Shown piece after piece: positions 1 through 6,672 of a stretch of 42,832 bases of DNA (within the stretch, counting starts at the first letter, position 1; each line of letters opens with the position of its first letter). Location of the stretch: positions 1 through 42,832 of the forward strand of contig JAFVPG010000246.1 of assembly GCA_017505415.1 (NCBI GenBank), read 5' to 3'. The position numbers were made by a program, and so were the translations under genes. This stretch comes from Lentisphaeria bacterium (lineage in GTDB: Bacteria; Verrucomicrobiota; Lentisphaeria; Victivallales; Victivallaceae). The notes beneath the pieces were generated by a model. That model saw only the letters and a program-made list of their open reading frames with translations, had not been told where the DNA came from and did not search any database.

Positions 1-66
1 CCCGGCGCCGGGGATACAAGGGGGCGGCGTAAGCCCCCTTGTAATAAAAAATCAGTCTACGTTTAG
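1..66 (+). CDS. 3' end of a small repeat-borne ORF (partial, window edge)
   Basis: Frame 1 from the first base is open for 21 codons and stops with TAG at 64-66. The residues include GAGDTRGRR followed by PPCNKK. This resembles the tail of the small ORF in the repeat at 37948-38160, which has GYGVTRERR followed by GGCNKD. The match (G-x-G-x-T-R-x-R-R, then C-N-K) suggests a third copy of the same repeat-associated ORF entering from the left. Whether it is translated is unknown; it may be a non-coding repeat that happens to stay open. A 10-bp hairpin (16-42) lies inside it. Confidence 0.3.
   Translation, partial: PGAGDTRGRRKPPCNKKSVYV
16..42. other. Perfect 10-bp hairpin, terminator-like
   Basis: ACAAGGGGGC (16-25) pairs perfectly with GCCCCCTTGT (33-42) across a 7-nt loop. 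The + strand continues AATAAAAAATC with no T-run, so it is not a classic intrinsic terminator in that direction. A separate perfect palindrome, CCCGGCGCCGGG, occupies bases 1-12. Both sit in the possible repeat-borne ORF at the left edge. Confidence 0.35.
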
Positions 67-147
67 TACACAGCGAAAATAAAAAAATGAGAATATTGGG
101 AAAGTTGGGAAATATAAAACAAACATATTCTTGTTAAATATTAAAAC

Positions 148-183
148 CGCTTTTGAGTTTTTATTTATAAAAAATCAAAAGCG
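148..183 (-). terminator. AT-rich hairpin, distal terminator of the hydF operon
   Basis: CGCTTTTGA (148-156) pairs perfectly with TCAAAAGCG (175-183). After one G/A mismatch the stem continues through TTTTTAT/ATAAAAA. Reading on the minus strand, the hairpin is followed by GTTTTAATATTT. It is the second hairpin after the hydF stop, so it is a plausible final terminator. No gene is seen in 67-280 apart from these hairpins. Confidence 0.45.
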
Positions 184-217
184 AACACAAAAGTCTTTGT
201 AAAAAGGATAGGAGGGG

Positions 218-276
218 TTCGGGGAGGAAAGGAAAATAAACTTTCTTCAGAAAGGTTTTTTCCTTTCCTCCCCGAA
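218..276 (-). terminator. Long perfect hairpin just after hydF
   Basis: A perfect 19-bp stem (218-236 with 258-276) encloses an inner 5-bp stem, CTTTC/GAAAG (241-245 with 250-254). It begins 5 nt after the hydF stop codon. On the minus strand it is followed by CCCCTCCTATCCTTTTT, much like the CCCTCCACCTTTT that follows the hairpins of the two large repeats at 32745 and 38272. It therefore looks like a divergent member of the same 3'-end hairpin family. It may act as a terminator or as a transcript-stabilising end. Confidence 0.55.
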
Positions 277-280
277 AAAA

Positions 281-1504
281 TCACATCATCTTTTGAAAAG
301 GAAACAGAACTCTGTTCAATACGCCTTGAGTGAGGGAAATTGCCATGCCGTAATTGGTTATGGGGACGCCGAGGTGAGCGGCGAGTTCGATACGGGAAAG
401 GTTTTCACGACGGTTTAACATACAGCCGCCGCAGTGGAGGACAAGGGCGTATTCTTTCAAATTTTCCGGATAATCGTGACCGGAATAGACATCAAACTGT
501 AAATCTCTACCGGTATATTGCCGGATAAGGCGAGGGATTTTGACTCTGCCGATGTCGTCTTCAACGGCGTGATGAGTGCAGCCTTCGGCGATGAGAATTT
601 TGTCGCCGTCTTTGAGATTATTTATGGTGTATGCACCGCATGTCATCAAGGGGAGATCGCCTTTCAGACGTGAAAAGAGAATACTGAAAGTGGTACAGGG
701 GATATTTTCCGGAGTTTCAGAAACCATTTTTTTGACAACTTGAGAGTCGCAAATAACGAGAGACGGCGGATTTTTAAGATTTTCAAGCACACAGCAGTAA
801 TCGTTTTCCTTGACGACCGTAACGGTACAGTCGTGGTCAAGCAAATCCCTGATCGTCTGCACCTGCGGCATAATGAGCCTGCCTTTGGGTGCTTCAATGT
901 CAATGGGGGTAATAAGAATAACATGCGAATGCGGCTCGACCAAATCACCGGCAAGCGGAACATTGACAATAAAATCTTCAGGAGCAAGTTTGATCAAAGC
1001 CTGCTTGAAAGAGGCAATATTTTTTTCTCTTGCCGCACTGTCCAGACTGTTGAGCAGCAAAATATCAGAAACACCGCAATTTTTTACCTCTGCAAGCATA
1101 TCATCTGAAGGCAAATTCAAATCAATTTTGTTGAAAACAACCATGACTTTGCGCTTGTCATCTGAACATTTACGGAGGAAGCGGCGGTCAATATCGCCGA
1201 AGTCTGAAGCATTGGTCAGCCAGACAATAACATCAGCCCTTGAATAAGCAAGATCGCTTTTTTTCATACGTTCCGCACCGAGAGCAGTCTCATCACCATA
1301 ACCGGCGCAATCAATGAAAAGAACCGGGCCGAGGGGCAGAAGCTCCATTGCTTTTTCCACAGCATCAGTGGTAGTTCCGGCAATCGGTGAAGTAATTGAA
1401 ACCTGCTGACCGGCAACAAGGTTCAAAAAACTTGATTTACCTGCATTGACTTTGCCGAAAAGGGCAATTTGCAAACGGAGAGATTTGGGAGCTGTCTGAT
1501 TCAT
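281..1504 (-). CDS. hydF: [FeFe]-hydrogenase maturation GTPase HydF
   Basis: 407 aa. HydF is the cytoplasmic scaffold GTPase on which the diiron subcluster of the [FeFe]-hydrogenase H-cluster is assembled before transfer to HydA. The N-terminal GTPase domain shows a P-loop GKVNAGKS (residues 17-24), the switch threonines GTTTD (43-47), DCAG as DxxG (65-68) and NKID (125-128). The C-terminal domain has the HydF cluster ligands C-T-H at 309-311 and H-C-G-G-C at 357-361. Length is normal for the family. The start overlaps the upstream cvfB stop (ATGA), so it is the last gene of a tightly coupled operon. HydE, HydG and HydA are not in the window. HydF implies anaerobic H2 metabolism. Confidence 0.95.
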   Translation of the reverse strand: MNQTAPKSLRLQIALFGKVNAGKSSFLNLVAGQQVSITSPIAGTTTDAVEKAMELLPLGPVLFIDCAGYGDETALGAERMKKSDLAYSRADVIVWLTNASDFGDIDRRFLRKCSDDKRKVMVVFNKIDLNLPSDDMLAEVKNCGVSDILLLNSLDSAAREKNIASFKQALIKLAPEDFIVNVPLAGDLVEPHSHVILITPIDIEAPKGRLIMPQVQTIRDLLDHDCTVTVVKENDYCCVLENLKNPPSLVICDSQVVKKMVSETPENIPCTTFSILFSRLKGDLPLMTCGAYTINNLKDGDKILIAEGCTHHAVEDDIGRVKIPRLIRQYTGRDLQFDVYSGHDYPENLKEYALVLHCGGCMLNRRENLSRIELAAHLGVPITNYGMAISLTQGVLNRVLFPFQKMM

Positions 1505-2346
1505 TTTGTTTTCACTACCTCAATACAATCGTCATGGATAAGGATTTTCCGTTCTTTATAGAGCATGCCGATAAGCTGTTTAAAAGTTTTTTTGCTCATA
1601 TTGAACATTTCATAAATTTTCACAGGAGGAGTCTTGCTGTTTATCATAGTTTTGCCGCCGGGAGCGGAAGAGAGGATTTCAAAAACTCTGTCTTTCTGGG
1701 AAACAACACCGCTGAAACCGCTTTTGCGCATGGCAAAGTCAATTTTGCCGTCCTCACGGATCTTCGATACAAAACCTTTTACAGAATCACCGATCCGGAG
1801 TTCACTGAAAACCTGATTTTTGTAAAGAATCCCCATGAAATCATTGTCGGCAACGACTTGAAAACCGCTTGCATTTTCACCGAAAACCACCAGATCCATC
1901 TCTTGTCCGACTTTCAATTTGGCAGTGTCTCCATGCAGTATCCTGCCGAAAGCATTGCTGCCAAGCAAACGGCCGCTCACCTCGTCAAAAAGAATTTTTA
2001 CGACATAATGTTCATGCTGACGCATGCGCTGATTCTGGTGCTTGAAAGGAACGAACAAATCCTTTTCCAGTCCCCAGTCAAGAAACGCACCGATAGAGGA
2101 ACTGCCTACGCACAAAAGATTTACGATTTCATTAACTTTACCGAAAGGATGCAGAGTTGTTGCCACTTTTCTATCCTCGGAATCAAGATAAACAAAAACC
2201 TCGATTTTGTCATCTTTTTTCATATCCTCATGAACATATTTTTTGGGCAGCAGTACAGTTTCATCACTGTCCGGGTCTTTCAGATAAGCACCGAACTCGA
2301 CAAATTTAACTGCGATAAGAGTGTTGTAGTCACCGATTTTAAGCAT
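1501..2346 (-). CDS. cvfB: CvfB/YitL-family S1-like RNA-binding protein
   Basis: 281 aa from the ATG at 2346. I chose this start over the TTG at 2364 because GGAGAGGAG ends 7 nt before it; the product begins MLKIGDYN. It belongs to the CvfB family: tandem S1-type OB domains followed by a winged-helix-like C-terminal region (about residues 220-281). The second S1-like repeat is visible around FLDWGLEKDLFVPF, and the third around DSVKGFVSKIREDGKIDF. Family members bind RNA and affect expression of selected genes, but the molecular role is poorly defined. It overlaps the upstream miaB stop by 8 nt and the downstream hydF start by 4 nt, so translation is probably coupled. Confidence 0.85.
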   Translation of the reverse strand: MLKIGDYNTLIAVKFVEFGAYLKDPDSDETVLLPKKYVHEDMKKDDKIEVFVYLDSEDRKVATTLHPFGKVNEIVNLLCVGSSSIGAFLDWGLEKDLFVPFKHQNQRMRQHEHYVVKILFDEVSGRLLGSNAFGRILHGDTAKLKVGQEMDLVVFGENASGFQVVADNDFMGILYKNQVFSELRIGDSVKGFVSKIREDGKIDFAMRKSGFSGVVSQKDRVFEILSSAPGGKTMINSKTPPVKIYEMFNMSKKTFKQLIGMLYKERKILIHDDCIEVVKTK

Positions 2347-3691
2347 TTGCAATCTCCTCTCCAACCAGAGTCACATTGGCGGGACGGATGATTCTGACCT
2401 GCACCAGATCACCGGGTTTTGTGCCTTGCTGCGGAGTAAAATTCACCACCCATGAAGTTGAAGTTCTGCCGGTAAGCTGATTTTTATTGGTTCTTGCCGC
2501 TCCCTCGACCAGAACTTCCTGAACAGTCCCTGAAAGTTTTGAAATTTCACGGTTGGTCTGTTCTTCAAGCAGAGCAAGCAATATCTGATTGCGTTCCTCT
2601 TTGACACTCTGCGGTATCTGGTCGGGCATGACGGCAGCCTTGGTGCCTTGACGGGGAGAATATTTGAAAATGAAACCGTTAGTGTACCCGACTTTGGCAA
2701 AAAGTGACCGGGTAGCTTCAAAATCTTCCTCCGTTTCACCGGGGAAACCGACAATCACATCAGTCGAAAAAGTTATATCCGGTATTGCTTCACGCATGGC
2801 AAGAACTTTTTCATAATAACTTTCTGCCGTATATTGACGGTTCATCGCTTTCAGGATACGGTCAGAACCTGACTGCAAAGGCAGATGAACATTGTGACAG
2901 ACTTTATGACATTCAGCCATTGCCCGGATAAGTTTATTATTGAAATAACTGACATACGGTGAAGTAAAACGGATTCTTTCAAGCCCTTTGATTTCATTCA
3001 TCTCATAAAGCAAATCAGCAAAAGGTGAAACACCCTCCTGCGGCGGTCTGGTATCACCATTCAAGCCGAAAGCTGCAACATTCTGCCCCAGCAGCATGAT
3101 TTCTTTAACACCGCTATCGACAAGCTGACGGGCCTCCAGCATCACATCGTCAATAGTACGGCTTATTTCACGCCCGCGCACATAAGGTACAATACAGTAT
3201 GAGCAGAAACGGTTGCATCCTCTGGTAACAGCGATAAAAGCGGAATATGGATTGACCGTATTTTTATCCGTATAATGCACTCCCATTCCGGTAAGAACAT
3301 CTTCAGACTGTTCAGTAAGCGAAAGCCGCTGACGTTTTTTCTGCAAATCCTCCAATACATCGGGGAGTTTATGCAGCTGACCGGTTCCAAGCACAAAGTC
3401 AAGATGAGGAACCGAAGACAACAATTCCTCTTTTTTATTCTGCGCCATACAGCCCATAACACCGATGATGGTTTCCGGACGTTTTTTCTTGATTTTTGAC
3501 ATAAAGCCGAGTTTGCCAATAGCTTTTTTCTCTGCCTGTTCACGAACACTGCATGTATTGAAAAGCAAAATATCAGCTTTATTTTCGTGTTCAACTATTT
3601 CATATCCTTTGGCGGCAAGCATACCCGCCATTGCCTCAGAGTCACGCATATTCATCTGACAGCCGTAAGTTTTTATAAATACTTTCATCAT
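2339..3691 (-). CDS. miaB: tRNA-2-methylthio-N6-dimethylallyladenosine synthase MiaB
   Basis: 450 aa. A radical-SAM methylthiotransferase that adds a methylthio group to i6A37 of tRNAs reading UNN codons. The N-terminal MTTase domain has the auxiliary-cluster cysteines C11 (TYGCQMN), C47 (NTCSVRE) and C81 (MGCMAQ). The radical-SAM motif is C159-x3-C163-x2-C166. A C-terminal TRAM domain covers roughly residues 385-445. NTCSVREQAEKKA is typical of MiaB rather than RimO or MtaB. Two adjacent ATG codons (3689-3691 and 3686-3688) follow AAGGAG; either could be used. It overlaps the stop of the upstream radical SAM gene by 4 nt. Confidence 0.95.
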   Translation of the reverse strand: MMKVFIKTYGCQMNMRDSEAMAGMLAAKGYEIVEHENKADILLFNTCSVREQAEKKAIGKLGFMSKIKKKRPETIIGVMGCMAQNKKEELLSSVPHLDFVLGTGQLHKLPDVLEDLQKKRQRLSLTEQSEDVLTGMGVHYTDKNTVNPYSAFIAVTRGCNRFCSYCIVPYVRGREISRTIDDVMLEARQLVDSGVKEIMLLGQNVAAFGLNGDTRPPQEGVSPFADLLYEMNEIKGLERIRFTSPYVSYFNNKLIRAMAECHKVCHNVHLPLQSGSDRILKAMNRQYTAESYYEKVLAMREAIPDITFSTDVIVGFPGETEEDFEATRSLFAKVGYTNGFIFKYSPRQGTKAAVMPDQIPQSVKEERNQILLALLEEQTNREISKLSGTVQEVLVEGAARTNKNQLTGRTSTSWVVNFTPQQGTKPGDLVQVRIIRPANVTLVGEEIANA

Positions 3692-4674
3692 TCTCCTTTG
3701 CTCTGAAGATGGTGAGTGTTGACAGAAAAAAAATCTCCCCTTGCCTCTTTGCGCTCAGAAATAACCAGTCCGGATTGTACAAGTTCCTGCAAAATTTTCT
3801 GAGCTTCTACAAACGGCAGCGAACAACATTCTGATATATCAGCAACTGTTCCCGGACGGCGACGGATAAGTTCAAGGATCGAATTAATGACATCTGTCAA
3901 TTCAACGTTGGAACAGAGAGATGCACTTTTGTAACGGAATGGTCCGACAGCTTCGACCGGAACGATTTTTTCAAATTTTTCAATAAAACGTCCGGTATTT
4001 TCAGCAGTCGATGCGACAAGATCAGCCACAACACCGGGACGGTCAAGAGTATTAAGCTGGACTTTTGCAACTTTCATTCTGCGGATAATAGAAACAAACC
4101 GCTCAATAGCTTCATCACTGTCATTGACTCCCGGAACAATAAAAAGTTCAAGAACAATATCATTTTTAAATTGCTGAGAAAAAGCAATCAGTTTTTCGCA
4201 GAAATCGGCAAAAACAAATCCGTCTGCCGGACGGTTGACCGCCTCAAATTCCTCTGCATTCGATCCGTCAAGTGACGGTATGACCAAATCAACACAGTTA
4301 AGTTCACTCCATACAGTCTCATCAGTCAATGCAAGCGCATTGGTCAAAAGGCACAATTTATATTGCGGGAAACGGCGTTTTATCTCCGATGCAACATAAC
4401 CGAATCTGCTGTTCAAAAGCGGTTCCCCCGCTCCCGAAAAAGTTATCCAGTCCACAGGAGCATTGTTCGCCGCAAAAAAAGTTTCAAGTTCTTTCAAAAC
4501 CTCTTCTGCATCAACATATTCCATCCGCTTCAAAGTCAGCTCAGTCGTTGCTCCCGCCTCACAGTAAATGCAATTTAATGAACATATTTTTGGGCGTACC
4601 AAATCAACACCGAGGGAACGGCCGAGTCTTCTTGAGGCAACCGGGCCGAAAACATATTTCAATTTCTCACTCAC
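3688..4674 (-). CDS. Radical SAM protein, COG0731-like
   Basis: 328 aa with a GTG start preceded by GAGG at 6-nt spacing. The radical-SAM cluster motif is C31-x3-C35-x2-C38 (CSLNCIYC), followed by the glycine-rich SAM-binding strand FSGAGEPLL around residue 80. This matches the COG0731 group (wyosine-synthase-like Fe-S oxidoreductases), whose bacterial members mostly lack a proven substrate. The last ~70 residues look like a winged helix (GTVADISECCSLPF, then an EAQKILQELVQSGLV recognition-like helix), which is not part of the catalytic core. It is coupled to miaB downstream by a 4-nt overlap and to the lipoprotein gene upstream by 8 nt. A tRNA-modification role is a guess from context. Confidence 0.8.
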   Translation of the reverse strand: MSEKLKYVFGPVASRRLGRSLGVDLVRPKICSLNCIYCEAGATTELTLKRMEYVDAEEVLKELETFFAANNAPVDWITFSGAGEPLLNSRFGYVASEIKRRFPQYKLCLLTNALALTDETVWSELNCVDLVIPSLDGSNAEEFEAVNRPADGFVFADFCEKLIAFSQQFKNDIVLELFIVPGVNDSDEAIERFVSIIRRMKVAKVQLNTLDRPGVVADLVASTAENTGRFIEKFEKIVPVEAVGPFRYKSASLCSNVELTDVINSILELIRRRPGTVADISECCSLPFVEAQKILQELVQSGLVISERKEARGDFFSVNTHHLQSKGE

Positions 4675-5116
4675 TTTTAACCTCTTCTTTTATAACAGCC
4701 CGGTCACTCCACAATATTCTGCCTGAGCGTTCTTTCAGACGCAAATCCCATATTTTCTGTTGACCGTCAATTTTTCTGAAACTGCTTTCAATCACAAAAT
4801 CTTCACCGCCAAGCACCGATACGACCGGCAGAAACATTTTCAATTCACGATACAGTCTGCGGGTGGCATAATTACCTTCTGCATTGTTTTTGAAAAGAAT
4901 TTTCAGTTCTCCCTTGAATTTGCTGAAAACATTTACAGCAAGTTCCGTTGACATCATATTCAATGTTTCATTGAAAGTCACAGGTTCATTATTTTCAGCC
5001 GTTTGACGTATCTCAACTGTCCGTTCCGGCGGAGTTCCGTCAGACAGAGTCGTACAGCCGGCCAGCAAATACAAACAAGAAAAAAGTATAAGAAATATAT
5101 TACTTTTCTTCAACAT
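4667..5116 (-). CDS. Small lipoprotein, possibly LpoB-like
   Basis: 149 aa from the ATG at 5116. The frame is open further upstream, but the product from here begins MLKKSNIFLILFSC and reaches the lipobox LLAGC, with AGGT just upstream, so this start gives a coherent lipoprotein. The mature part contains TRRLYRELKMFLPVVSV and then DLRLKERSGRILWSD, which resembles the end of LpoB-type penicillin-binding-protein activators. The similarity is weak and judged by eye. The gene overlaps the end of the purF-like gene by 17 nt and the start of the radical SAM gene by 8 nt. Confidence 0.6.
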   Translation of the reverse strand: MLKKSNIFLILFSCLYLLAGCTTLSDGTPPERTVEIRQTAENNEPVTFNETLNMMSTELAVNVFSKFKGELKILFKNNAEGNYATRRLYRELKMFLPVVSVLGGEDFVIESSFRKIDGQQKIWDLRLKERSGRILWSDRAVIKEEVKSE

Positions 5117-6524
5117 CTTTACCTGTCCAGCAGAAAGTACAAATCTTCTCTTTTTCAATACCGATTGCGGCAATAAGTTTATCAAGTTCCTGAAATTTAA
5201 GCGATGACAGATTCAACTCCCTGCGTATCTCTTCAACCATTACTTTATATTTTTCAGAACCGAAAATTGTATATTCACGTATCTCTTCATCAGTCAGTTC
5301 ATCTTTGCCGGTCAAACGTTGAATGGCACGCCGTGCCGCCAGATCAAGCTCTGAACGTGAACGGCTGAAATTTAAAAATTTACAACCGAAAACAAGCGGA
5401 GGACAGGCAGAACGCATGTGAACTTCTTTTGCTCCTCTTGCCAGCAGAAATTTGACTGTATCCTTGAGCTGAGTGCCGCGGACAATCGAATCATCGCAGA
5501 AAAGCAGACGTTTCCCTTCGATTTTCTCCTGAATCGGAATAAGTTTCATGTGTGCTACAAATTCACGCATCTTCTGATTCTGAGGCATAAATGATCTCGC
5601 CCATGTCGGAGTATATTTGACAAATGAACGTTCATAAGGTTTATGTTTCGCATTGGAATAACCGACTGCATGCGGAATACCTGAATCCGGAATTCCGCAA
5701 ACAGAATCAATTTCAACATCATCGTCATTTGCCATGCTCGCTCCATTGCGATTACGGGCGCATTCTGCATTAACTCCTTCGTAAATCGAAGAGGGATAGC
5801 CGTAATAAACCCACAAAAAAGCACAAATTTTGCATGTATCACCGGGAGCTTTTTTCTGTACGACTTTATCACTGTCTATTTCGACAATTTCACCGGGACC
5901 GAGTTCATATTTTAATGAATACCCGAGATTTGGGAAAGCTGTACTTTCCATAGTGACAGCGAAACCATCCTCTTTCTCTCCGATGATGACCGGAGTTCTG
6001 CCGTAACGGTCACGGGCGGCATATATTCTGCCATTGGTCAAAATAAGAATGGAACATGACCCGTCGATCTGCTCCTGTGCATATTTTATACCATCAACAA
6101 TAGAATCTTTTTCATTTATCAATGTGGCAACGACTTCTGTCGGATTGAATTCTCCATGATTCATTTCAGAGAAATGCGACATTCCGCGACTGAATGCTTT
6201 CTTTGCAAGCTCATCAAGATTATTTAATCTGCCAACCGTTGCAATAGCATAACTTCCGAGGTTGGAATAAATCGTCAGCGGCTGGTCTTCAAGGTCACTG
6301 ATAATACCGATTCCAGCCTTGCCATGAAAAAGATCGATCTCATCATCAAATTTGGAACGAAACGGAGAATTTGTAATATCATGAATACGGCGGATGATTC
6401 TGCCATTGTCATTACATACAGCCATCCCCCCTCTTTGAGTCCCGAGATGAGAATGATAATCTGTTCCGTAAAAAATATCACCTATACAATCATTTTTTGA
6501 TACTGCACCGAAAAAACCGCCCAT
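5100..6524 (-). CDS. PurF-like amidophosphoribosyltransferase lacking the glutaminase nucleophile
   Basis: 474 aa. PurF normally makes phosphoribosylamine from PRPP and glutamine. The phosphoribosyltransferase half is intact, with the PRPP loop CDDSIVRGT at 343-351. Likely Fe-S ligands are also present: a cysteine in CKIC (231-234), C374, and C462/C465. The glutaminase half is degenerate: the protein begins MGGFFG instead of MCGIFG, so the N-terminal Cys is Gly. The usual HRGQES is HLGTQR (26-31), and the usual AHNGNL oxyanion motif is ATVGRL (95-100). The start is firm: CAGGAGA lies 7 nt upstream. It may use free ammonia, take ammonia from a partner, or have another role. It heads the six-gene operon. 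Confidence 0.85.
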   Translation of the reverse strand: MGGFFGAVSKNDCIGDIFYGTDYHSHLGTQRGGMAVCNDNGRIIRRIHDITNSPFRSKFDDEIDLFHGKAGIGIISDLEDQPLTIYSNLGSYAIATVGRLNNLDELAKKAFSRGMSHFSEMNHGEFNPTEVVATLINEKDSIVDGIKYAQEQIDGSCSILILTNGRIYAARDRYGRTPVIIGEKEDGFAVTMESTAFPNLGYSLKYELGPGEIVEIDSDKVVQKKAPGDTCKICAFLWVYYGYPSSIYEGVNAECARNRNGASMANDDDVEIDSVCGIPDSGIPHAVGYSNAKHKPYERSFVKYTPTWARSFMPQNQKMREFVAHMKLIPIQEKIEGKRLLFCDDSIVRGTQLKDTVKFLLARGAKEVHMRSACPPLVFGCKFLNFSRSRSELDLAARRAIQRLTGKDELTDEEIREYTIFGSEKYKVMVEEIRRELNLSSLKFQELDKLIAAIGIEKEKICTFCWTGKDVEEK

Positions 6525-6565
6525 ATATAAATCTCCTGATTTTTCAATTTTTTTATCTATGTAGT

Positions 6566-6594
6566 AATTTACTATTCTTTTTCCATTTTAGCAA
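6566..6594 (-). promoter_or_regulatory. Candidate promoter of the purF-like operon
   Basis: On the minus strand, TTGCTA (6594-6589) and TAAATT (6571-6566) are separated by 17 nt, about 42 nt before the start codon at 6524. Each box matches the sigma-70 consensus at four of six positions. It lies between the rpoC terminator and the operon, where a promoter is needed. Confidence 0.35.
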
Positions 6595-6616
6595 ACAAAT
6601 ATTTAGAAAAATAGAC

Positions 6617-6655
6617 AAAAAAAATCCGTTTCCGCCATTTTTCAGACGGAAACGG
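6617..6655 (-). terminator. Intrinsic terminator after rpoC
   Basis: On the minus strand CCGTTTCCG (6655-6647) pairs perfectly with CGGAAACGG (6634-6626) across a 12-nt loop. The stem is followed by A and then eight T residues (6624-6617). It sits 17 nt past the rpoC stop and ends the tuf-to-rpoC transcription block. Confidence 0.85.
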
Positions 6656-6672
6656 ACATCAGCAAATGCTTT

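Noticed and set aside
1534-2391. 285-codon + strand frame opposite cvfB
   Set aside because: Low-complexity Phe/Ile-rich shadow; cvfB on the minus strand has a ribosome site and a recognisable family.
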